A stretch of DNA of 10,907 bases from Methylococcaceae bacterium (GCA_030618325.1 JAUXDP010000090.1:1-10907); one strand, 5' to 3'. Positions 1-7,822 are shown, counted from the first letter of the stretch. The notes: generated from the letters alone by a model not told the origin. Made by a program: numbers and translations.

Positions 1-1699
1 TTACCGTCATGTTGAGGGCAAACATAGCCATCCAGCCGGTAGCATCGGCTTGTTTCAGGCTATACCCAGGAGGCAATGGTTCGGAGCGATCATAAACGGA
101 GATATTATCCAACCCTAAAAACCCACCTTCAAACACATTATGGCCATCCTGGTCTTTACGATTTATCCACCAGCCATAATTTAGCAATAGCTTATGGAAA
201 ACCCGTTGCAAGAAATTCAAATCTCCCTCACCATACTTAAGGCGTTCTGCGCGGAATACTTTTAACGTTCCAAAAGCATGCACCGGGGGATTAACATCGT
301 CAAAAGTCCATTCATAAGCAGGTATTTGCCCATTGGGATGTAAATAGGTTTCCTTGAGCATTAATTCTATTTGCTGCTTGGCAAATTCGATATCTACCAG
401 AGCCAAAGGCACACAATGATAGGCTAGATCCCAGGCTGCAAACCAGGGGTACTCCCAACTATCAGGCATTGAAATCACATCGTGAGCTTTAAAGTGCCGC
501 CAGTTTTTATTTCTGCCCTGTAATCGTTCTTTAGCTGTAGACTCCAGATCCCCGCGTAGCCAACGGTCAACATCATAATGAAAAAACTGTTTGCTCCAAA
601 TCATTCCGGCTAAGGCTTTACGCATAATGCGTTTGTCCTCATTGGAAGCATTTGGTAACAGATTTTCATAATAAAGATCTGTCTCCTGTTTCCGTAGTTT
701 CAGCGTTTTTTCATGGTTTTCCAGGGGCTTGGCCAAAGGTTGAGATGAAAGCACAAGTCTAATTTGGGTTGTCCCTCCCGCATCAACCGTACGGCGATAC
801 CAAGCACCAAATTTACTGCCTTCGGTGGCATTAACCGCAGTCAAATCGGCATCAATAATGCGGCGATGAAAACCATCTTTGCTATATGCCGAATCATTGG
901 GTTTGCCCCACAATTTTTCGGCATTGGTTTCATTATTACAAAACATGAGTTCTGCAGCAGCTTCGCCATACAAGAAATAGGGGCCTAACAGTTCATGGTT
1001 TGTTTGTACTGCCCAATAATCGTTTGACTCAAGTTGCTGTATTTGAGGGCGAGCAACTTCATCTCCCCATGACCAGGTATTGCGAAACCAGAGCTGCGGT
1101 AACAGATGAATGTCAGCTTGTTCTGGGCCAAGGTTACGGGCGGTAATCAAAACATGGATGATTTCTGGTGAAGCTTTGGCATATTCAACATCAATATCCC
1201 AATACCGTTGCTCATTAAAAGCTCCGCTATCATAAAGATTGTAAGGTTGAGCATGACGATCGCGTTCAGCATTCTTACTGATGATCTCTTCATAGGGGAA
1301 AGCTGATTGCGGATACTTGTACAGATATTTTAAATAGGCGTGACTGGGAGCCGCATCTTCGTAAAAATAATATTCTTTTACATCTTCACCTCGGTTACCC
1401 TGATTACCGGTCAGACCGAAAGCTCTCTCTTTTAAAATAGAATCTTTACCGTTCCATAGTGCTACTGACAAGCATAAGTGTTGCTGGTCATCACAGATAC
1501 CTGCCAAGCCATCTTCGTTCCAGCGATAAGTACGGGCATGAGCTTGGTCATGACTAAAATAATCCCATACTTTGCCGTTAGGGCTGTAGTCTTCACGTAC
1601 TGTACCCCAAGCGCGCTCAGCTAGATATGGCCCCCATAACGACCAATTTTCAGTACCCTTTCGCGCATTATCTAAACGTATTTGTTCAGGATTTTTCAT
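1..1699 (-). CDS. GH63/MGH1-like glucosidase, C-terminus beyond left edge
   Basis: The minus strand is open from ATG at 1699 to the window edge, giving 566 residues with no stop. The N-terminus (ENWSLWGPYLAERAWGTVRE near residues 17-36) and the later stretches WEYPWFAAWDLAYH, PAYEWTFDDVNPPVHAFGT, FEGGFLGLDNISVYDRS and DATGWMAMF match my recollection of the large (about 880-residue) bacterial proteins annotated as glucosidase or MGH1-like glycoside hydrolase, of the GH63 (alpha/alpha)6-barrel type. About 300 residues are therefore missing. Asp424 in WFAAWD is a candidate general acid; the general-base Glu of GH63 enzymes would lie in the missing part. No signal peptide is visible, so the protein is probably cytoplasmic. 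Its ATG shares one base with the stop of the upstream SDR gene (TAATG), which suggests coupled translation. Family assignment is fairly firm; the substrate cannot be read from the sequence, although the glucose dehydrogenase next door points to a glucose-releasing reaction. Confidence 0.85.
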   Translation of the reverse strand, partial: MKNPEQIRLDNARKGTENWSLWGPYLAERAWGTVREDYSPNGKVWDYFSHDQAHARTYRWNEDGLAGICDDQQHLCLSVALWNGKDSILKERAFGLTGNQGNRGEDVKEYYFYEDAAPSHAYLKYLYKYPQSAFPYEEIISKNAERDRHAQPYNLYDSGAFNEQRYWDIDVEYAKASPEIIHVLITARNLGPEQADIHLLPQLWFRNTWSWGDEVARPQIQQLESNDYWAVQTNHELLGPYFLYGEAAAELMFCNNETNAEKLWGKPNDSAYSKDGFHRRIIDADLTAVNATEGSKFGAWYRRTVDAGGTTQIRLVLSSQPLAKPLENHEKTLKLRKQETDLYYENLLPNASNEDKRIMRKALAGMIWSKQFFHYDVDRWLRGDLESTAKERLQGRNKNWRHFKAHDVISMPDSWEYPWFAAWDLAYHCVPLALVDIEFAKQQIELMLKETYLHPNGQIPAYEWTFDDVNPPVHAFGTLKVFRAERLKYGEGDLNFLQRVFHKLLLNYGWWINRKDQDGHNVFEGGFLGLDNISVYDRSEPLPPGYSLKQADATGWMAMFALNMTV

Positions 1700-2514
1700 T
1701 AACCACCTTCACGGAAACCTGGGTACAAAGTCATGCCACCATCAACAAACAGGCTTTCACCTGTCACATAGTCAGATGCATCAGAAGCCAGCCAGACCGC
1801 TGTCCGGCCAATATCAGACGGATCACCGACCCGGCCATAAGGTATCAATTTCAGTAATTCCTGTTCGGCTTCCTGTGTTTCCCAGGCAGAACGGTTGATC
1901 GGCGTTTTGATAGCACCAGGGGATATGCCGTTAACCCGGATTTTTAGGTGGGCCAACTCTTGGGCAATACTCTTCATAAATAGCATCAAGCCACCTTTAG
2001 AAGCGGCATAATTAACATGTCCCGCCCAAGGAATTACTTCATGTACCGAAGAAATGCATATTATTTTACCAGCAGCGCAGGATATTTCAGGTAGTATGCC
2101 ACGGCGTACAAATTCCCGTGCCGCTTCTTTGGCGCACAAGAACTGTCCCGTCAAATTAACATTCATGACCTGATTCCATTGCTCAAGAGTCATATCCAAA
2201 AATGCAGCATCACGTTGAATACCGGCATTATTGACTAGAATATCGATGCTGCCCCAGGATTCAATCATCTGGGAAAACATATTCTTAACTTGATCTTCCT
2301 TGCTAACATCAGCATGGATGGCAATGGCCTGACCACCTTCTACTTCTATTTCTCGTACTAATGCTAGCGAGGCTTCTTCGTTGACCACATAATTTATAAC
2401 AACTTTTGCACCCGCCAGTGCAAGCGATCTTGCTACGGCTGCGCCTATACCCGAATTAGCACCTGTTACCAGGGCTCTTTGTCCTTCTAGTGGATGTGAA
2501 TGTTTTGAAAACAT
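1699..2514 (-). CDS. Glucose 1-dehydrogenase-like SDR oxidoreductase
   Basis: The product is a 271-residue classical short-chain dehydrogenase, predicted to oxidise beta-D-glucose to gluconolactone with NAD(P)+ (EC 1.1.1.47). Visible motifs are TGANSGIG at 17-24 (cofactor binding), D69, NNAG at 95-98, and the catalytic set N120, S156, Y169 and K173 (YAASK). The stretch SSVHEVIPW and the C-terminal end DGGMTLYP closely resemble Bacillus glucose 1-dehydrogenases as I remember them, which makes this more specific than a generic SDR call. A longer reading from TTG at 2520 is possible, but AAGGAG at 2521-2526 touches that codon and lies six bases from ATG 2514, so ATG 2514 is the start. The gene precedes the glucosidase and overlaps it by one base. 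Together they could free glucose and oxidise it. Related sugars or alcohols as substrate cannot be excluded. Confidence 0.88.
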   Translation of the reverse strand: MFSKHSHPLEGQRALVTGANSGIGAAVARSLALAGAKVVINYVVNEEASLALVREIEVEGGQAIAIHADVSKEDQVKNMFSQMIESWGSIDILVNNAGIQRDAAFLDMTLEQWNQVMNVNLTGQFLCAKEAAREFVRRGILPEISCAAGKIICISSVHEVIPWAGHVNYAASKGGLMLFMKSIAQELAHLKIRVNGISPGAIKTPINRSAWETQEAEQELLKLIPYGRVGDPSDIGRTAVWLASDASDYVTGESLFVDGGMTLYPGFREGG

Positions 2515-2520
2515 TAGCAA

Positions 2521-2526
2521 CTCCTT
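2521..2526 (-). promoter_or_regulatory. Shine-Dalgarno AAGGAG of the SDR gene
   Basis: AAGGAG is read on the minus strand, six bases before ATG 2514. It leaves no spacer before the alternative TTG at 2520 and so settles the start of the glucose dehydrogenase. Confidence 0.8.
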
Positions 2527-2635
2527 AAATTTACAATCAATAGTTTACACAAACAATAAAGCCTAGTGAGAATCGAGCTATCAGTTTACCTTTTCTTTAA
2601 TAGAGGTGCCCTTATAGCACTCGCTCATCGAATCG

Positions 2636-2664
2636 TTGCCATTATCAGGGAATAAATGTAGAAT
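2636..2664 (+). promoter_or_regulatory. Putative sigma70 promoter of the envelope gene cluster
   Basis: TTGCCA (2636-2641) and TAGAAT (2659-2664) each match the consensus at five of six positions and are 17 bases apart. Transcription would start near 2671, about 50 bases before the OmpA-like lipoprotein gene. It is the best plus-strand candidate in the divergent region 2515-2721. I found no equally convincing promoter for the minus-strand SDR gene there. Confidence 0.5.
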
Positions 2665-2665
2665 T

Positions 2666-2702
2666 TCTAGTCACATAAAAATAAAAATGTACTAGATTTT
2701 TT
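2666..2702 (+). repeat. Imperfect inverted repeat followed by T6
   Basis: TCTAGT-C-ACAT (2666-2676) pairs with ATGT-ACTAGA (2687-2696) with one unpaired base and an A-rich loop. TTTTTT follows at 2697-2702. It has the shape of an intrinsic terminator, but the stem is AT-rich. It sits at or just after the predicted transcription start of the lipoprotein gene, so it could equally be an operator or a 5'-leader hairpin. Confidence 0.4.
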
Positions 2703-2721
2703 ACTATAAGGGTAGTTTCAA

Positions 2722-3237
2722 ATGAGAATATCAAAATTACTAATTACATTCACCTTGATTTCAGTTATTGCTGGATGTGTGACAACCTATACAAACGACG
2801 ATTTGATGGGAGTATTCAAATCTCAAGGGCTCGTTACCGAGGAGACTGAACGAGGTGTTGTAGTATTTTTACCAGAAGTATTTTTTGAATTTGGCAAATA
2901 TGATTTAACCCCAGCTGCCAAAGAAAAGATTTCATTAATTACTACTGTCATTAATGATCCGCGCGCCTTGAATAGGAGTATCGCCATTGAGGGGCATACT
3001 GACTCTGTCGGTAACGAAGCAGCTAATTTAACTCTCTCTACTCAACGGGCAAAGACGGTTGAGCAAGCCTTGGCTGCAAGTGAGTTGTTAGGTGAACGTA
3101 TCTCAACCCGTGGCTATGGTGAAAAATACCCAATATCACCGAATACAAACGTGGATGGTAGTGACAATCCAGAAGGACGGGCTAAGAATCGTCGGGTTGA
3201 AATAATTGTTGAGAATCCATCATCTGAATCTAATTAG
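2722..3237 (+). CDS. OmpA/Pal-family peptidoglycan-binding lipoprotein
   Basis: The 171-residue product has a lipoprotein signal: K5, a hydrophobic stretch, then IAGC with the lipidated Cys at 19. Val at +2 is compatible with outer-membrane sorting. Residues about 48-163 form an OmpA-C domain: FFEFGKYDLTPAA (54-66), IEGHTDSVGN (89-98), LSTQRA (105-110) and EGRAKNRRVEI (151-161). This domain binds diaminopimelate-type peptidoglycan non-covalently. By eye, the Asp that contacts the peptide in OmpA/Pal proteins aligns with Glu125, a conservative change. The region between Cys19 and the domain is short, so the protein could lie close to the outer membrane. It is the first of three same-strand genes and is preceded by a good promoter; the upstream AAGGGTAG is only a fair ribosome site. 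It is probably not the Tol-system Pal itself, because no tol genes are present and the lengths of linker and domain are generic. Confidence 0.85.
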   Translation: MRISKLLITFTLISVIAGCVTTYTNDDLMGVFKSQGLVTEETERGVVVFLPEVFFEFGKYDLTPAAKEKISLITTVINDPRALNRSIAIEGHTDSVGNEAANLTLSTQRAKTVEQALAASELLGERISTRGYGEKYPISPNTNVDGSDNPEGRAKNRRVEIIVENPSSESN

Positions 3238-3245
3238 CGTCTTCA

Positions 3246-3259
3246 GGCGGATAGTCGCC
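3246..3259 (+). repeat. Short hairpin GGCG/CGCC before the AAA-ankyrin gene
   Basis: GGCG (3246-3249) and CGCC (3256-3259) can pair across six bases within the 41-base gap between the lipoprotein gene and the next gene. No T-tract follows, so it is not a terminator. It lies 19 bases before an ATG that lacks a recognisable Shine-Dalgarno sequence. Confidence 0.25.
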
Positions 3260-3278
3260 AGCCTAAGCCCCAATTGAG

Positions 3279-5294
3279 ATGTTCAAAGAGTATTTTGGTT
3301 TTCGTGAGAATCCATTCAGCGAAAACCATAACATAAATTTCTTTTATCTAAACAACTCCAATAAACAGTTATATCGTGACCTGTTAAAAGACATCTATGA
3401 CCGTGTTAATCTCACCCTGTTAATTGCTGACTGGGGAGTGGGCAAAACAGCTTTTTTGCAACAACTGATCGGCATAGATCCATTCGAGATGATGGTGATA
3501 TATCATCATGAGAAACAAGAATGGCCAAGCATAGTCGACCACCTTTGTAACGAGTTGGCACTGTTTATAGAAAGTCATGATAACGAAGGAAAAGAACAGC
3601 TGCTCACAGACCTTTTAGCTGAGAAACATCAGGGGGGAATCATTCCCGTTCTTATCATTGATAACGCGCAAGAGCTGGAAGATCAAAATCTCGCCCAGTT
3701 ATTGCGGTTTGCAGGACAACAAATTGAAGGGCAGCCTCTTATTCAAGTGATCTTAGCTGCAGTACCAGCATTTAGAACACGATTTGACCTTCCTGCTTTA
3801 AAACCATACAAACCGTTAATTTCTCGACAATATCAGCTTAATGCGTTAACACCATCAGAGGTAAAGGATTACATTCATTTCCGCTTGAGGCAGGTAGGGT
3901 TTACCCGCAAAGACCTTTTTTCAGAATCCGCTGTCCAAGTGATTGCTGATTTATCAGAAGGCATCCCGCGACTTATTAATAAGCTTTGTAGTTCAGCATT
4001 ATTGTTGGCCAGTCTGGATGATCATCAGACAGTAGATGCGAAAATCGTAAAACGGGCATCAAAGTACTGTTTTTTAAATTCTGATTCTATTGAAAATGAT
4101 GGGATTGAAGGCACTTCCCCGATAAATGATATCTCTGATAGCAAAACACCAAATCTTCCAAGCACTCATGACTATAGAAATGACAGCATAACAGCACGAC
4201 CAAATCTATGGACATCAAAAATTTTTCGTTTTGGTGGCATCGTATTCTTAGCGCTACTGCTGGCCGGAATAATGATTTGGTTAAAGTCTAATCCAGAGCA
4301 GCGACCAAATGAAAAAATAGATTTTGACTTGAGCGCGACAAAATTAAATTCAACTGATGAGAAATCTGTTGCAAAGCAGCCATCCTTGGAGATTAACACT
4401 AATAAGAAACAAGCTGTTATCGTATCGAAGGGCAGAAGCGAAATAGTGACGAAAGCTATTCCCAAGGTGATCCAGTCAAAGGTAGAGAAATTTACCAAAA
4501 CTGAAACTTCCCCTGTAATTAATAATGAAGGACAAGTAATTGATTCACAGGTTCGAAATCCAAAATTTTCCAAAATAAACCCGCAACACTTATCAAAATC
4601 AGATATTAAGGATACTAATGTTATAGAAGAAATCTCACTACAAAATGGACTGGATAAGAGCCTGTCACGTGAACATCAGTCAGTACCCAAAGACAGCTCT
4701 CAAATTGAAGATACCGCTAAGCCAGAGCCAACGAATCTTGATGGCAGAGAGCAACAAGCTAAAAACAGGGCGGTAGCTCGATTGGAACTAAAGCAATCAA
4801 ATATCGACTTTGGAATCGAAGCATTAATGGTCGCAGCCAAAACTGCAGATAATAAAATATTGGAATTGCTGTTGACCGGTGGTATTCCAGTAGATATTCA
4901 GGAGCAAACACAAGGTACAACAGCACTTGCTTTAGCTGCGGGTCATGGGCATAGTCGCATTGTTCAGCTTTTATTATCACAGAAGGCAAGCATTGACTTA
5001 AGGGATTTTAAAGGCAGAACTGCATTGATGACAGCGGCAGGGAATGGGCATACCGAGACACTACTTGTCTTACTAGATCACGATGCGAAAATCGACATTA
5101 ATGACCCTGATGGATGGACTGCTCTAATGTTTGCGGTATATAGTAAACATTTGGAAACAGCGTATATTCTTTTAAAACGGGGCGCCAACAAAGGCTTGAA
5201 AAATAGTGTTGGCAGAACTGCATTGCAAATCGCACAGAATCGGGGTTATCAGGAAATGATAGAGCTATTTGTCGAAGGAACAGCTGTAAAATAG
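3279..5294 (+). CDS. ExeA/GspA-like AAA ATPase - TM - ankyrin-repeat fusion
   Basis: The 671-residue product has three parts. Residues 1-265 resemble the ExeA/GspA/MshM AAA family: the opening MFKEYFGFRENPFSE, a Walker A region at 50-57 (ADWGVGKT), a Walker B region at 124-129 (VLIIDN), a loop near 155-170, and the GIPRLINKLC motif at 228-237. Two positions are unusual: Walker A begins with Ala instead of Gly, and the Glu after the Walker B Asp is Asn129, so hydrolysis may be weak. A single membrane segment covers about 319-335, preceded by K314 and R317, which predicts a cytoplasmic N-terminus. A polar, low-complexity linker follows (about 337-510). Residues 511-665 hold about five ankyrin repeats, with GRTAL/GTTAL/GWTAL signatures near 546, 579, 612 and 645; they would be periplasmic. 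In ExeA a peptidoglycan-binding domain and in DamX a SPOR domain occupies this place. No Shine-Dalgarno is visible at ATG 3279. The partner of the ankyrin part is unknown. Confidence 0.85.
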   Translation: MFKEYFGFRENPFSENHNINFFYLNNSNKQLYRDLLKDIYDRVNLTLLIADWGVGKTAFLQQLIGIDPFEMMVIYHHEKQEWPSIVDHLCNELALFIESHDNEGKEQLLTDLLAEKHQGGIIPVLIIDNAQELEDQNLAQLLRFAGQQIEGQPLIQVILAAVPAFRTRFDLPALKPYKPLISRQYQLNALTPSEVKDYIHFRLRQVGFTRKDLFSESAVQVIADLSEGIPRLINKLCSSALLLASLDDHQTVDAKIVKRASKYCFLNSDSIENDGIEGTSPINDISDSKTPNLPSTHDYRNDSITARPNLWTSKIFRFGGIVFLALLLAGIMIWLKSNPEQRPNEKIDFDLSATKLNSTDEKSVAKQPSLEINTNKKQAVIVSKGRSEIVTKAIPKVIQSKVEKFTKTETSPVINNEGQVIDSQVRNPKFSKINPQHLSKSDIKDTNVIEEISLQNGLDKSLSREHQSVPKDSSQIEDTAKPEPTNLDGREQQAKNRAVARLELKQSNIDFGIEALMVAAKTADNKILELLLTGGIPVDIQEQTQGTTALALAAGHGHSRIVQLLLSQKASIDLRDFKGRTALMTAAGNGHTETLLVLLDHDAKIDINDPDGWTALMFAVYSKHLETAYILLKRGANKGLKNSVGRTALQIAQNRGYQEMIELFVEGTAVK

Positions 5295-5355
5295 TTGATA
5301 CTAAATTCGTTACCTAGATTTACCTTTCACAGATAAGAGCATCAAGCTATTAAAT

Positions 5356-7779
5356 ATGTCTAATTTGAATTGGTATTTGCATAAATATCGAATACTAAAA
5401 CATTCTTCTCTCGGTTTGGTATGCTATTCCCTACTATTTTTCTCAGGAATAGCTGCCATGCCAATTAATGCCGACATACTATATCCCAAAGAACTTCAAT
5501 CTCGACTTCAAGAAGCTTTAATTAAACAGGGCCCAGATTATAAACCGAGAACTGAATTTCTGTTAGCTAATGGAAAACCTAAATATACCAATCGATTAAT
5601 ACTAGAAAACTCCCCATATCTGATTCAGCATGCCCATAATCCGGTTAACTGGTATTCCTGGGGTGAAGAGGCATTCGCCAAAGCCAAAGATGAAGACAAA
5701 CCTATTTTCTTGTCTATTGGTTACTCAACATGTCATTGGTGCCATGTTATGGAGAAAGAAAGTTTTGATAATGAGACAATTGCTGAATACCTTAATGAGC
5801 ACTTCATTTGTGTCAAAGTGGACCGAGAACAAAGGCCTGATGTTGATTCCTACTATATGACTAGCGTTATGTTGATAGCAGGGCAGGGTGGTTGGCCTAT
5901 GTCCAATTTTCTAATGCCGGATGGCCGACCTTTTTTTGGAGGCACTTATTTTCCACCTCAACAATTTTGGCAATTGTTAGAACGAATCAATTATTTATGG
6001 AGTTCTCAGCGAAACGAACTGGAAATTTCAGCAGGCAGAATTACTTCAGCAATTGCCAAAATTAATTCCAGCAAAGAAAGAGCACAAAGTATAGATCGAA
6101 AGGTAATTGACAGAGCTATTACTGCACTTATGCGAAGCTATGATGAGCGACAAGGTGGTTTTACTGCTGCACCAAAATTCCCTAATGAGCCTTCTCTTTT
6201 TTTACTATTAAGACAAATGCAACGCGGTGCCAATCCATCATTAATAAAAGCGGTAACTCACACGCTGAAAGCGATGGCCCAAGGCGGTCTATATGATCAG
6301 ATTGGTGGTGGCTTTCATCGTTATTCCACCGATAGTGACTGGTTGGTTCCCCACTTTGAAAAAATGCTTTATAACCAGGCACATTTGGCAAGGATATACT
6401 TACAAGCATATCAATTATCTCGTGATCCATTACACGAGCGCGTGGTGCGGCAAACATTGGATTATCTGCTTCGTGAAATGAAAGCACCCGGTGGAGGTTT
6501 TTATTCTGCAACCGATGCCGATAGTGAAGGAGAAGAGGGCTTGTTTTTTATCTGGAAGCAAGAACAAATCAACGCTGCTCTACCTGCTGATTTAGCCAAG
6601 CTCGCTATTGACCTATTCAAAGTCAGTAAGGCTGGAAATTTTGAGGGGCAAAATATATTACATCTACCTTTGGCTCTGGATGGATATGCGGACAAGCATA
6701 ACATGGAATTATCTACCTTACTCGCAAAGGTGGATACAATCAGTACAATGCTCAGACAAGTACGCAAGAAAAGAATCCACCCATTGCGAGATGATAAAAT
6801 TTTAACGGCCTGGAATGGTATGGTCATCAGCGCCTTTGCAGAAGCTGGAGTTGGTTTGGGTAACTCCGCATATCTTGACGAAGCAAAACAGGCTGCAGAA
6901 TTTCTATGGAAAAATAACCGAATGGAATCTGGTCGATTATTCCGTGCTTATCTTAATGGCACTGCATCGGTAGCAGCTGCACAGGAAGATTATGCGTATT
7001 TCGCAGAAGCATTGCTCCGACTCTATGATGCTACTGGTGATGACAGCTGGTTACAAAAAGCCAAACAAATTACCGACATTATGCTCGAAGATTTCTGGGA
7101 TAAGGAGCAGGGCGGTTTTTTTATGGCGGGACAGTCAATAGTAGCCCCACATATTCATGGACTAAAAGAAGTTAATGATGGAGCCATACCTTCTGGTAAT
7201 TCAGTAGCCATAAAAGTTTTGACGGAGTTAAATAAGCGTACTGGTGAGGAAGCCTATCAAGATAAAGCTCTGGCTACGGTAGCGGCTTTTTCTAAACAGA
7301 TTGATGAACACCCACCAGCCTATGCATACTTACTGCTTGGTGTAGATCAAATACTTGAAGGTGAAACAGGAAGTGTCCAGTATGCAGCACGAGGTGCTGT
7401 AACTGTAAGAGGTAAATTGGAAATTGCCGATGAAAAAAGTTTTTGGTTGGACATTGAGTTAACCATCAAACCCGGCTGGCATATTAATGCCCATACTCCA
7501 TTGCAAAAAGATTTAATTGCAACTGAAATAAGCTTAAATGCTGATGGCAAAGATTGGAAACTCGAAACAGTAACTTATCCTGAGCCAGCACACAAAAAGC
7601 TAAAATTTCAGCAAAGTGAACTTGCTCTTTACCAAGGAAAGGTTCAGATGCGGGGTAAAGTCGTAAAGAAAAAAAATGGCGATATGGTACTACCGATCAA
7701 TGTATCGTTACAAGCTTGCAATGATCAACATTGTCTCGCGCCTGAAACATTAGTTATAAACATCTTTGCCGATTTATAA
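5356..7779 (+). CDS. Exported DUF255 thioredoxin-fold protein with C-terminal DsbD-alpha-like domain
   Basis: The 807-residue product starts with a signal-like segment: K10, R12 and K15, a hydrophobic stretch at 18-34, and possible cleavage after Ala39. Residues 78-200 are a DUF255 (YyaL/SPATA20-type) thioredoxin-like domain: NSPYLIQHAHNPVNWYSWG, then CHWC (Cys126, Cys129) and DREQRPDVD. Residues about 230-660 carry the (alpha/alpha)6-barrel part of the same family (APKFPNEPSL, GGGFHRYSTD, HFEKMLYNQ, TDADSEGEEG, LRDDKILTAWNG, NDGAIPSGNS). The last 130 residues (about 675-807) resemble the N-terminal alpha domain of DsbD: WLDIELTIKPGWHIN, TYPEP, then QACNDQHCLAPE with Cys788 and Cys793. In E. 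coli DsbD the matching cysteines are six residues apart, here five. The family is usually taken to be cytoplasmic and about 700 residues long; export plus the extra domain suggests a periplasmic thiol role (inference). The 61-base upstream gap has no clear Shine-Dalgarno; a start at Met35 would lose the signal peptide. Confidence 0.85.
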   Translation: MSNLNWYLHKYRILKHSSLGLVCYSLLFFSGIAAMPINADILYPKELQSRLQEALIKQGPDYKPRTEFLLANGKPKYTNRLILENSPYLIQHAHNPVNWYSWGEEAFAKAKDEDKPIFLSIGYSTCHWCHVMEKESFDNETIAEYLNEHFICVKVDREQRPDVDSYYMTSVMLIAGQGGWPMSNFLMPDGRPFFGGTYFPPQQFWQLLERINYLWSSQRNELEISAGRITSAIAKINSSKERAQSIDRKVIDRAITALMRSYDERQGGFTAAPKFPNEPSLFLLLRQMQRGANPSLIKAVTHTLKAMAQGGLYDQIGGGFHRYSTDSDWLVPHFEKMLYNQAHLARIYLQAYQLSRDPLHERVVRQTLDYLLREMKAPGGGFYSATDADSEGEEGLFFIWKQEQINAALPADLAKLAIDLFKVSKAGNFEGQNILHLPLALDGYADKHNMELSTLLAKVDTISTMLRQVRKKRIHPLRDDKILTAWNGMVISAFAEAGVGLGNSAYLDEAKQAAEFLWKNNRMESGRLFRAYLNGTASVAAAQEDYAYFAEALLRLYDATGDDSWLQKAKQITDIMLEDFWDKEQGGFFMAGQSIVAPHIHGLKEVNDGAIPSGNSVAIKVLTELNKRTGEEAYQDKALATVAAFSKQIDEHPPAYAYLLLGVDQILEGETGSVQYAARGAVTVRGKLEIADEKSFWLDIELTIKPGWHINAHTPLQKDLIATEISLNADGKDWKLETVTYPEPAHKKLKFQQSELALYQGKVQMRGKVVKKKNGDMVLPINVSLQACNDQHCLAPETLVINIFADL

Positions 7780-7806
7780 GAACTGTTTTAAACTAATAAC
7801 ACTGCG

Positions 7807-7822
7807 CATAATGTATATTATG
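7807..7822. repeat. Perfect 6-bp inverted repeat CATAAT-gtat-ATTATG
   Basis: It lies 27 bases after the DUF255 gene. It contains ATAATGT (7808-7814), the half-site found again at the RHH promoter. It is not followed by a T-tract. A second, imperfect pairing, GTTAAA (7822-7827) with TTTAAC (7852-7857), follows. It may be an outlying operator or a 3'-end RNA structure. Confidence 0.35.

Noticed and set aside
764..988. Plus-strand open frame of 74 codons inside the glucosidase region
   Set aside because: It lies opposite the continuous minus-strand glucosidase frame, has no family features and no ribosome site.
4172..4573. Minus-strand open frame of 133 codons over the linker of the AAA-ankyrin gene
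   Set aside because: The plus-strand frame is continuous through it and matches a fusion architecture; the reverse product is low in charge and without recognisable domains.
6182..6827. Two minus-strand frames (6182-6511 and 6501-6827) inside the DUF255 gene
   Set aside because: They are opposite well-conserved DUF255 motifs and look like shadows.
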